Below, piece after piece: positions 1-7,513 of a DNA stretch of 34,267 bases (position 1 is its first letter; every line of letters starts with the position of its first letter). The DNA is taken from contig JAKSLG010000025.1 in NCBI GenBank assembly GCA_024401295.1, forward strand, positions 1 to 34,267. The letters are read 5' to 3'. Made by a program: the position numbers and the translations under genes. The notes under the pieces are model-generated. The model did not search any database, was not told where the DNA came from, and was given only the letters and a program-made list of their open reading frames with translations. The DNA comes from Bacteroidales bacterium (GTDB lineage: Bacteria > Bacteroidota > Bacteroidia > Bacteroidales > Marinilabiliaceae).

Positions 1-185
1 CAGCGTAAAGCACGGCGAATGTCTGAGCGAAGCGAGTTTTTGCCGTGTAGCTGAGCGAGACGATTTTTTAGCGAGACAGCTCTCTGCGACGAGGTTTCTT
101 CTTTGGTTCGGTTTCTTCTTTGACCGGTGCAAAGAAGAAATGAACAGAAACTGCGATGCTGAGCGCAAGCTAAAGGAAGACAAAA
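1..185. repeat. Left arm of long inverted repeat
   Basis: Bases 1-153 are the reverse complement of 3819-3972 with one substitution and one 1-base insertion. Weaker similarity continues to about base 185 (partner about 3789). The arm contains a perfect 11-bp hairpin at 112-140 (TTTCTTCTTTG, 7-base loop, CAAAGAAGAAA) and several GAGCGA-type short repeats. It starts at the window edge, so it may extend further left. No coding capacity is evident. The stretch 186-363 up to the first gene holds a conserved tail module at 175-197, a 12-base direct repeat (CGCCGTTCGTCA at 232-243 and 252-263) and a candidate promoter. Confidence 0.95.
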
Positions 186-280
186 CCAAGCAAGAAGAGA
201 CAATAAACGAGAGCATGAAACAGGAAAAAAACGCCGTTCGTCACCGATTTTGCGCCGTTCGTCAAAAAGAGCAACAAAAA

Positions 281-312
281 TTTGTTCGTTGACCATATTT
301 TATGTTTATTTG
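281..312 (+). promoter_or_regulatory. Candidate Bacteroidota promoter for the large secreted protein
   Basis: TTTG at 281-284 is followed after 20 bases by TTTATTTG at 305-312, close to the Bacteroidota consensus TTTG-N19/20-TAnnTTTG (the TA is TT here). It would place the transcript start near 316-319, about 45 bases before the preferred ATG at 364. The promoter lies between the two arms of the inverted repeat, so it would turn together with the gene if the segment inverted. Confidence 0.4.
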
Positions 313-363
313 CACAACGTTTTAAAACACAGAAAATTAACAAAATTAAATAAATTCATGCTT

Positions 364-3300
364 ATGAAAAAACTGATGACTCTGTTAGCGTCACTCATGG
401 TCTTCTGCTCCTTTGCATGGAGCCAAGACAATGTGATGACTGTTAATGTGAAACTGCCACGTGGTGTAAAAATCACAGGGACAAATGCTTCGGGAGAGGA
501 TCCCATTGTAAAGAACGACGATGGTTCTTGGACTATCACTTATGAAGGTTCCAATTCTCGTGAAATTAAACTTTCTAATGCGGATGATTGTGTTTACTTC
601 ATAGATGGTAATGATGCAAACGGTGGACAGCTTAGAAAGGCAGATTTTTATGAATATCAAATCGAAATTAGTAAAGATTTCGTGGGAAGTTGCAGTGTTG
701 AGGTGTGTCTTAAGAAGGATATAATCTATTTCCATGAAATCAGTTATGATTTTGCGGTTGAGGCGGGAGAGAATGTTTATAATCAGACTTCGCATGACCT
801 AGGCCGATTCGTCAAGAAAGGTGCTGACGTTACGTTGAAAAGTGCGCCGCCGAGCGAAGACAATGAGTCTCGTAGTTTCTACTATTTGGACGGAAATGAC
901 AACGAGTGGAAGCCGTTCTCTCGTAAGGATCTCGAAGAAGGGAAAGTACTCAAAAATGTACAAAACCTTGTTTCTGGCTATCTGATACAGTCTGACGTAA
1001 GCTTGACTTCTAATAGACCAGACTCATTGTTCAATATCACACCGAAAAATGTCAGCAATAATAAAGTTGGCGACGAAAGTGAACATCCATACACATACAT
1101 TTATAGAGGATCACAGAGTATTTTTGTTAGAACGGATTTTCCGGAATCAGTGAAGCCTGTGTATATGCGTAGTGATGAAGAGAAAGATGGAGATGAAGAG
1201 GAAGATGAAGGAGAAATGCTTTTGGGCAATATCGGCAGCCCGTTTGGAGATGTTGTCTTATATCAAAAGGAAAAAGACCCTACATACTGCAGGATCGATT
1301 TGCCAAGAGACCGTAATGGCAGTCCTCTTTGTGAAATATCTACTGTCTCACCAACTGAACACAACGACGAAATAATAGAATATTATGCCCCAGGTAATCC
1401 AGAAATACCTGAATTCTATTATGTCAAAGAAGGTACGGAAATTAGAGTACGACGTTATGAATGGCTTAATACTGTGTTTAATTTATACTTAAATGATTAT
1501 GCCGATGAAAAAATTGGTGAAGATAACGGAACTATAACAGTCAATGGCAGTGTCATAATATTGATGTCGTGTGAAGTTAAAAATCCCAATTGGGTATACA
1601 CAGGATATGTCGGTTGTCACAATGTGAAGGTTGAATATACGGGTCATACGTATGTGGGTGTGACATTAAACGAAGACGGAAATGAAGTTGAAACAGAAGG
1701 TTGGATTGCACTTGTAGATTATACCGGCAACTACAGTAATTGCACAATCTATGGCTATGTTGGCGATTTAACAAAAGTCACTGTTCCCTCATCTCTTAAA
1801 GATGGCTCCGGTGGTCAAGATAGACTTAATGTCGCTAAAATTAATATTGATGGCTTTAATGGCACGAAAATCGAAGAGTTGAAATTTGAGGACGAATATC
1901 TTCGAAGTTGGTATGATGAACCGACGCTATCTGGTCAGATCACAGTAAATGGCGCTCTCAAAGAGGTTGTTGTGCCTACGTATGAGATGTATCGCCAATC
2001 GTTAGAACCATCTCGTGAAGGTTCTGAAGGTCGACCAACAGGGACCTTTGGAAATGCAAAAATAGTTCTTGATCCGAATAATACGGAAACAATAAACGAT
2101 CTGATCTTGTATCAGAATGGTATTGAGGACAGAATTCCGCTGTACACCCTCATTGGAGTTGCTGACAACGCAGGTTTGGTCGTAAGACGTCCTTTTATTG
2201 GAAAAGACTATCATATAACGGCTGTTGGTCCAATGCAAGCGAACGATAATGTCCTCTACTTCGGTCTGACTGGAGATAAAGATGTTTATTATGGTGATGC
2301 CAATTTCATTCAGATGACATCTCTCAGAGGCCTGTGCGCAGGTGGCAAGGGTAATGGTCTTTTTGAGCCATATCCAGGCGTGAATATCGGCGAAAATGTG
2401 GATATGTTTGGCACTTCTGATGACGCATTTGATGTCTCTATCTTTGAAGCGCTGGACAATATCAGCAAGGTAGAAGATGCAGGAGTTGAATATGACAAGG
2501 AGAACGACATCCTTACGGCAAAGGTAAGCAACAATACGAACATTGGAGATGTTGCCACATTCGTCAACAGCGGTATCTCTCTCGCGGAGAACATCAACAT
2601 CTCGCTTGTTGAGGATATCGACTTGACAGAGTCTGCCACACCACAGACATGGTCGCAGCTCGGCACCTCAGAGAACCCATTCACGGGCATCTTCGATGGC
2701 GCAGGCCACAGCCTGAACGTGGGTGAGATTGCAGGCTCTCTCTTCGGCACAATCGGCCACGAGGCTGAACTCGGCGAGGAAGACCCGACATTCGGCATCA
2801 AGGACCTCAGCGTCATAATCGGTCAGTCGGCAGCAGATGTAAATCAGGGCGTTGACTCAGACGACATGCTCGAGAAATACTTTGGTCTGCTCGCACAGAA
2901 CAACTACGGCACAATCAGCAACGTGATAGCTTCCGGCCTGATATATCTGGCCAACGACGAGGACGCCAAGAATGCCGTTGCGACCCTCATCGCCAACAAC
3001 GAAGGCGTGATGGATCATGTGGTTGGCTTCTTCGGCACGGAGGAAGAGACAGCCAACAAGGCTTCTATCATCGTGATCCAGAACATGGGCCGTGGCCGTA
3101 CGAAGGGCCGCGTCTCGAAGTCTGCATCGAACGGCAAGGCAAAGGGCAATGCTACAATCAGCTATGAGCCAAACGAGGCCGAGATAAAGCTCAACTACCG
3201 CCTCTACACCGACGAGGAGTTTGCGGGCGGCGAACCTGCATACTGGCTCAACTTCGACGGCGAAGGCTACTCGGGCAACTTCAATGGCGAATGGGCAAAG

Positions 3301-3708
3301 GGCTCAAAGCATCCGGTAAAGGCTGTTGCCGACGGTCAGGGCGCAGCAGTAAGAATCAGCTACGAGGTCGAAGGCCGTGAAGAAAACGAGGTGAACGTCA
3401 AGGGAGCCTTCTTCGCCAACGACAAGACAGGCCTCAAGCTCGACTACGACATCAAGCCTGATGCCATCAAGATCAACGGTTCCGTTGTCGATAGCGACCC
3501 GGCAAGCGGCTCTGCAGTCGTAAGCCTTGTCTCAGGCGCACGCAACAATAAGGGCGAGATGGTTGTGACGCTCCACTATAATGCGACAGGTGTCAAGGAT
3601 ATCGAGGCAGACAAGAAGAACTCTGTTGTCAAGACTCTCGAGAATGGCCGTGTCGTAATCATCCGCGATGGCAAGAAATATGATCTTGCAGGACGCGTGG
3701 TTGAGTGA
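364..3708 (+). CDS. Large secreted protein with GLUG-like beta-helix region
   Basis: About 1114 aa. The ATG at 364 (or 358) is preferred over the upstream in-frame ATG at 250 because it opens a clear signal peptide (MKKLMTLLASLM..., probable cleavage near residue 20) and the sequence before it is unlike an export signal. Residues about 270-284 form an acidic run (EEKDGDEEEDEGE). Residues about 730-890 resemble GLUG/right-handed beta-helix adhesin repeats, with a W-x-x-LG...PFTGIFDGAGHSL pattern followed by FG, I-x-x-L-x-V and GLLAQNNYGTISN blocks. The last 25 residues (LENGRVVIIRDGKKYDLAGR...) resemble a short C-terminal beta motif often seen on secreted Bacteroidales proteins and may act as a sorting signal, which is an inference. 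Base composition changes sharply within the gene. The specific function is unknown; a surface or secreted adhesin-like role is plausible. Confidence 0.75.
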   Translation: MKKLMTLLASLMVFCSFAWSQDNVMTVNVKLPRGVKITGTNASGEDPIVKNDDGSWTITYEGSNSREIKLSNADDCVYFIDGNDANGGQLRKADFYEYQIEISKDFVGSCSVEVCLKKDIIYFHEISYDFAVEAGENVYNQTSHDLGRFVKKGADVTLKSAPPSEDNESRSFYYLDGNDNEWKPFSRKDLEEGKVLKNVQNLVSGYLIQSDVSLTSNRPDSLFNITPKNVSNNKVGDESEHPYTYIYRGSQSIFVRTDFPESVKPVYMRSDEEKDGDEEEDEGEMLLGNIGSPFGDVVLYQKEKDPTYCRIDLPRDRNGSPLCEISTVSPTEHNDEIIEYYAPGNPEIPEFYYVKEGTEIRVRRYEWLNTVFNLYLNDYADEKIGEDNGTITVNGSVIILMSCEVKNPNWVYTGYVGCHNVKVEYTGHTYVGVTLNEDGNEVETEGWIALVDYTGNYSNCTIYGYVGDLTKVTVPSSLKDGSGGQDRLNVAKINIDGFNGTKIEELKFEDEYLRSWYDEPTLSGQITVNGALKEVVVPTYEMYRQSLEPSREGSEGRPTGTFGNAKIVLDPNNTETINDLILYQNGIEDRIPLYTLIGVADNAGLVVRRPFIGKDYHITAVGPMQANDNVLYFGLTGDKDVYYGDANFIQMTSLRGLCAGGKGNGLFEPYPGVNIGENVDMFGTSDDAFDVSIFEALDNISKVEDAGVEYDKENDILTAKVSNNTNIGDVATFVNSGISLAENINISLVEDIDLTESATPQTWSQLGTSENPFTGIFDGAGHSLNVGEIAGSLFGTIGHEAELGEEDPTFGIKDLSVIIGQSAADVNQGVDSDDMLEKYFGLLAQNNYGTISNVIASGLIYLANDEDAKNAVATLIANNEGVMDHVVGFFGTEEETANKASIIVIQNMGRGRTKGRVSKSASNGKAKGNATISYEPNEAEIKLNYRLYTDEEFAGGEPAYWLNFDGEGYSGNFNGEWAKGSKHPVKAVADGQGAAVRISYEVEGREENEVNVKGAFFANDKTGLKLDYDIKPDAIKINGSVVDSDPASGSAVVSLVSGARNNKGEMVVTLHYNATGVKDIEADKKNSVVKTLENGRVVIIRDGKKYDLAGRVVE

Positions 3709-3739
3709 TAGGTTTTAAGTCTGAAAGTTATAAGTTTAG

Positions 3740-3776
3740 AAGCGGCGCCGAGTTTTGACTTGGCGTCGCTTTTTTT
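3740..3776 (+). terminator. Rho-independent terminator of the large secreted protein gene
   Basis: A 9-bp GC-rich stem (AGCGGCGCC at 3741-3749 with GGCGTCGCT at 3762-3770, one G-U pair) is followed by a run of seven T from 3770. It lies 32 bases after the stop codon and just before the right arm of the inverted repeat. Confidence 0.9.
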
Positions 3777-3788
3777 GTTATGCGATTA

Positions 3789-3972
3789 TTTTGTTCATTT
3801 AGCTTACGCTCAGTTTCACAGTTTCTTGTTCATTTCTTCTTTGCACCGGTCAAAGAAGAAACCGAACCAAAGAAGAAACCTCGTCGCAGAGAGCTGTCTC
3901 GCTAAAAAATCGTCTCACTCAGCTACACGGCAAAAACTCGCTTCGCTCAGACATTCGCCGTGCTTTACGCTG
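3789..3972. repeat. Right arm of long inverted repeat
   Basis: Bases 3819-3972 are the reverse complement of 1-153 with a single substitution (3917 A against the G expected from the left arm) and one extra T near 3826. Similarity weakens over 3789-3818. The arm includes the 11-bp hairpin at 3833-3861, mirrored from the left arm. Open frames crossing the arm have no recognisable protein features, so none is called as a gene. Confidence 0.95.
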
Positions 3973-4016
3973 ATCTTACCGATTTTTTTTAACGCAAACA
4001 GCTCAAGGCGACATTC

Positions 4017-4133
4017 ATGGCTTCGTTGAAGCCATTTCTTCTTCTTGCTTCGGTTCTTCTTCTGACGGCCAGAAGATGGAAGACATGACCAAGCAAGAAG
4101 ATGAAGCATGCAAGGCTGGAGCCTACGCCGAAC
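4017..4133. repeat. Intergenic hairpin and repeat cluster
   Basis: Three elements lie in order. First, a perfect 8-bp hairpin at 4017-4035 (ATGGCTTC, gtt, GAAGCCAT) followed by a pyrimidine run. Second, a 7-bp hairpin at 4058-4076 (TCTTCTG, acggc, CAGAAGA) followed by GAAGACATGACCA at 4079-4091, a 13-mer repeated exactly at 34252-34264, with a variant at 176-188. Third, GCAAGGC-tgga-GCCTACGCCGAAC at 4111-4133, whose reverse complement matches pieces of the paired hairpins at 34122-34175. The 3709-4291 stretch contains no convincing gene. Confidence 0.85.
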
Positions 4134-4162
4134 GAGAGAAATACAATGAAGGACATTCCGTT

Positions 4163-4201
4163 GACAAACGGCATTTTGTCGATAAAAGAATGCTGTTTGT
4201 C
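4163..4201. repeat. 13-bp inverted repeat upstream of the His/Cys-rich gene
   Basis: GACAAACGGCATT (4163-4175) and AATGCTGTTTGTC (4189-4201) are complementary over 13 positions with one G-T pair, separated by 13 bases. No T-run follows on either strand, so it does not look like a terminator. It lies about 90 bases before the start codon at 4292 and could be an operator or an mRNA structure; this is an inference. Confidence 0.6.
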
Positions 4202-4291
4202 TAAAAACGGCAAATACTAACCCATTATGACAAAAAATGGCACCGCATTTGTATCTGCAAAATCATAAAAACAACCTAAAACGATTAGACA

Positions 4292-4795
4292 ATGAACAAG
4301 AACATTTTCATGGCAGGTCTGATGATGATAATTATCGCTGTCACAGCAGTCAACGCATCAGCACAGGAGAAGCAGCACAGAGGCATGCATCGCCATCACA
4401 CCGAAGCTGCAGCAGATGCAAATGCAGAGGCAATGAAAGACACAGCAAATATCAAGTTTCATCGCGGAGGCCATCACCGCGACATGAAGTTCGGCTGTGG
4501 TTGCCAGTGCTGCCAGCCACAGAAGATGCACAGAAACCGTCGCGTATATATGGGCAAGAGAGGTCACCAGGCTTTTGAGGTCGAGACTGTAAAGTTGACT
4601 GAAGGTCAGATTCTCGACATGTTGCCACGTGGTGCCCGTGCCGACGTGAAAGATGGCAAGCAGGTATTCTTTTCGCGCGGGGCAAAGCTCGAGATGATTG
4701 TAGAAAAAGGTGATGTAAAATACAAAGTGGTCGAAGTTCACGAGCCAAAGAAGGTGACAAAGCCTCGTCCAGGGGTTGCCGAGCCTACAGCATAG
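4292..4795 (+). CDS. Small secreted His/Cys-rich protein, possibly metal-binding
   Basis: 167 aa. A signal peptide is clear (MNKNIFMAGLMMIIIAVTAV..., likely cleavage after Ala24). The mature N-terminal half is rich in potential metal ligands: His29, 33, 35, 36, 57, 61, 62 and 80, and a C-G-C-Q-C-C cluster with Cys at 69, 71, 73 and 74. The C-terminal half (about 92-155) is hydrophilic with alternating hydrophobic residues, as in a small beta domain, and ends in a Lys/Pro-rich tail. I do not recognise the family. Periplasmic or secreted metal binding fits the composition but is unproven. The gene is monocistronic, with the 13-bp inverted repeat upstream and a strong terminator directly downstream. 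Confidence 0.75.
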   Translation: MNKNIFMAGLMMIIIAVTAVNASAQEKQHRGMHRHHTEAAADANAEAMKDTANIKFHRGGHHRDMKFGCGCQCCQPQKMHRNRRVYMGKRGHQAFEVETVKLTEGQILDMLPRGARADVKDGKQVFFSRGAKLEMIVEKGDVKYKVVEVHEPKKVTKPRPGVAEPTA

Positions 4796-4816
4796 AGGTG
4801 AGCAGCAAGACAAGTG

Positions 4817-4850
4817 AAAGTCCATACATCTTTCCGTGTATGGACTTTTT
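4817..4850 (+). terminator. Rho-independent terminator after the His/Cys-rich gene
   Basis: A perfect stem GTCCATACA (4820-4828) / TGTATGGAC (4837-4845), extendable to 12 bp with flanking A-T pairs, has an 8-base loop and is followed by TTTTT. Confidence 0.93.
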
Positions 4851-4929
4851 CTATACTTATAATATAAGTATAAAGAGAAAACTCAAAAAAACTTAATAGA
4901 TAATCTGTTTTTTTGTTGATGAAAATCTG

Positions 4930-4937
4930 TAATTTTG
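4930..4937 (+). promoter_or_regulatory. Candidate -7 box for topA
   Basis: TAATTTTG fits the Bacteroidota TAnnTTTG -7 consensus exactly and lies 43 bases before the topA ATG. A TTTG occurs at 4912-4915, closer than the ideal spacing, so the -33 element is uncertain. Confidence 0.45.
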
Positions 4938-4980
4938 TCGCCGGTGCGAATTTTATCGTGTCTGATTTTGAAGTTAACTG

Positions 4981-7353
4981 ATGGGAAAGCAAAGCAACAT
5001 ATATGATCTTGTGATCGTCGAGTCTCCTGCGAAGGCAAAGACAATAGGTCAGTTTCTTGGCAATAATTATGTTGTCAAGTCAAGTTATGGCCACATACGT
5101 GATTTGAAGAAAAACAACTTTGGTGTAGATGTTGAAAATGGCTTTTTGCCAGAATATATAATACCGGAAGACAAGACAGCGGTTGTTGACGAGTTGCGTA
5201 AACTTGCTTCGAAAGCCAATTCGGTATGGCTTGCATCCGATGAGGACCGCGAGGGAGAGGCCATCTCATGGCATTTGTCAGAAGTACTTGGCCTTGACGC
5301 GGCAACAACAAAACGAATCGTCTTCCACGAAATCACCAAAGAGGCAATCCTTAATGCCATCAAGTCGCCTCGCACAATCAATCTCGACCTTGTCAATGCT
5401 CAGCAGGCACGTCGTGTACTCGACCGCCTCGTGGGCTTTGAGCTCTCACCGGTCCTTTGGCGCAAGGTCAAGCCATCGCTCTCGGCCGGACGTGTGCAGT
5501 CAGTTGCTGTGCGCATCATCGTTGAGCGTGAACGCGAGATATTTGCATTCAAGCCACAGGTTGCATTCCAGACAGTTGCAACATTCGTCATCGAAAATGA
5601 CGGACAGAAATTTGAACTCAAGGCAGAACTCAACAGCCGTCTTGCCAACGAAGACAAGGTGATGAAACTGCTCGAGGACTGCAAGACTTCCGACTTCACG
5701 ATCGGTTCAGTCGAGCAGAAGCCTGTGTCGCGCTATCCGGCTCCACCATTCACGACTTCGACACTCCAGCAGGAGGCAAGCCGCAAGCTCGGCTTCTCTG
5801 TTTCGCAGACAATGTCTGTGGCACAACATCTCTATGAAGCCGGTCTCATCACATATATGCGTACCGACTCGGTAAACCTTGCCGAGGCAGCCATCAAGAG
5901 TTCGGCAGCCGTCATCTGCGACACGATGGGCAAGGAATATCTCCATTCACGCAGATATAAGACAAAGTCGGCGGGTGCACAGGAAGCTCACGAAGCAATC
6001 CGCCCTACGAATATGGCCAATCCACATATCAGTGGCGACTCGCAGCAGCAGAAACTCTATGATCTCATCTGGAAACGCACAATCGCGTCGCAGATGGCTG
6101 AAGCACAGCTCGAAAAGACAATCATACATATCAAGGGCAGCAATGTTGAACAGGCATTTGTCGCAACTGCCGAAGTCGTCAAGTTCGACGGTTTCCTCCG
6201 CGTCTATTCCGAATCGACAGACGATGATGCTTCAGAGACATCATCAGTATTGCTGCCAAGCGTTGCCGTCGGTCAGAAACTGAAGGCAAAAGACGTGACA
6301 TCCCGCGAAAAGTGGACTCAGCGTCCTGTTCGCTACAACGAAGCTTCGCTCGTACATAAGCTTGAAGAGCTCGGCATCGGACGTCCATCAACATACGCGC
6401 CAACAATCTCTACGATCCAGCAGCGTGGCTATGTCGTCCGCGAAAGTCGCGAAGGCGAAAAACGCCAGTACACACAGATACGTCTCGCCTCTGGCAAAAT
6501 CGACAAGTCGCAGAAGTCCGAAGTGGTCGGCACAGAGAAGAACAAACTCTTCCCAACAGACATCGGCATGATTGTCAACGACTTCCTTCTCCAGAACTTC
6601 GATGAGGTCATGAGCTATGACTTCACGGCAAACGTCGAGAAGCAGTTCGATGAAATCGCAGAAGGCTCTCTCCAATGGCAGAAAGTCATGAAAGACTTCT
6701 ATGCGCCATTCCACGAGAAAGTCGAAGACACGATGGAACACTCGCAGAAAAACACAGGCGAGCGCATCCTTGGCAACGACCCTAAGACCGGCAAACCGGT
6801 AAGCGTTCGCGTAGGCCGTTTCGGACCTATGGCTCAGATTGGCGACTCTCAGGATGAAAACGAGAAACCACAATATTCGGCACTCCGACATGGACAGCAC
6901 ATCGAGACAATAACCCTCGAAGAGGCACTCCAGCTGTTTGAGCTGCCACGTCACATCGGCCAGTTCGAAGACAAAGAAGTCGTGATTGGCGTAGGTCGAT
7001 TCGGACCATATATCCGTCACGATGGCAAATTCATCTCCCTCAAGAAAGGCGTTGACGATCCATATACGATTGACCTTGAGACTGCGATTGTCCGAATCGA
7101 GGAAAAACGTGTCAGCGATAGCCAGAAGCTGATCAAGGAATTCGACGAAGACCCGGATGTCAAAGTGCTCAACGGCCGATGGGGACCATACGTCGCATGG
7201 GGCAAGACCAATGTCAAGATTCCTAAGCAGACTGATGCCTCAAAACTGACATACGACGATTGCAAGCAGCTTTACGAAAAGCAGGAATCGGCTGGAGGTG
7301 CCAAAACGACATCGAAAGCTGTCGCAAGGCGTAAGGTTGCCGCAAAAAAATAA
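4981..7353 (+). CDS. topA: DNA topoisomerase I (type IA)
   Basis: 790 aa, typical for Bacteroidota. The enzyme relaxes negatively supercoiled DNA through a transient 5'-phosphotyrosine link. The N-terminal Toprim domain shows VIVESPAKAKTI (Glu14, Lys18) and the metal-binding ASDEDREGEA motif (Asp87, Asp89, Glu91). The catalytic tyrosine is Tyr292 in LITYMRTDS. The conserved RPSTYAPT segment follows near residue 467. The C-terminal third carries repeated VGRFGP / GRWGP type TopA C-terminal modules rather than Cys4 zinc fingers, and ends in a Lys/Arg/Ala tail. The ATG at 4981 gives a normal N-terminus. It is probably transcribed alone: terminated genes flank its 5' side, and 160 bases separate it from porP. 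Confidence 0.98.
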   Translation: MGKQSNIYDLVIVESPAKAKTIGQFLGNNYVVKSSYGHIRDLKKNNFGVDVENGFLPEYIIPEDKTAVVDELRKLASKANSVWLASDEDREGEAISWHLSEVLGLDAATTKRIVFHEITKEAILNAIKSPRTINLDLVNAQQARRVLDRLVGFELSPVLWRKVKPSLSAGRVQSVAVRIIVEREREIFAFKPQVAFQTVATFVIENDGQKFELKAELNSRLANEDKVMKLLEDCKTSDFTIGSVEQKPVSRYPAPPFTTSTLQQEASRKLGFSVSQTMSVAQHLYEAGLITYMRTDSVNLAEAAIKSSAAVICDTMGKEYLHSRRYKTKSAGAQEAHEAIRPTNMANPHISGDSQQQKLYDLIWKRTIASQMAEAQLEKTIIHIKGSNVEQAFVATAEVVKFDGFLRVYSESTDDDASETSSVLLPSVAVGQKLKAKDVTSREKWTQRPVRYNEASLVHKLEELGIGRPSTYAPTISTIQQRGYVVRESREGEKRQYTQIRLASGKIDKSQKSEVVGTEKNKLFPTDIGMIVNDFLLQNFDEVMSYDFTANVEKQFDEIAEGSLQWQKVMKDFYAPFHEKVEDTMEHSQKNTGERILGNDPKTGKPVSVRVGRFGPMAQIGDSQDENEKPQYSALRHGQHIETITLEEALQLFELPRHIGQFEDKEVVIGVGRFGPYIRHDGKFISLKKGVDDPYTIDLETAIVRIEEKRVSDSQKLIKEFDEDPDVKVLNGRWGPYVAWGKTNVKIPKQTDASKLTYDDCKQLYEKQESAGGAKTTSKAVARRKVAAKK

Positions 7354-7513
7354 TGCCCTGTAGATTTTACAGCGTAAGACTCTGGTAATAAGTTGCCAAC
7401 GTGATAATTATCAGAGGAATAAATCAAAACGAAAGAGAAATATTATATCTGAAAAATAAAAATTGGTTTTCAAAACGACCGAGTAAAAACAAAACTTATT
7501 GAAATTTTTGTAA

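Noticed and set aside
3760-4029. 89-codon plus-strand frame over the right arm of the inverted repeat
   Set aside because: The sequence is a structured repeat and the translation is low-complexity and unlike any protein.
3974-4291. Transposon end or insertion sequence near 4 kb
   Set aside because: Hairpins and repeats are present, but no transposase gene, target-site duplication or terminal repeat pair specific to an insertion sequence could be found in the window.
6388-7020. 210-codon minus-strand frame inside topA
   Set aside because: It is a shadow of the TopA C-terminal coding region, with no signal or domain.
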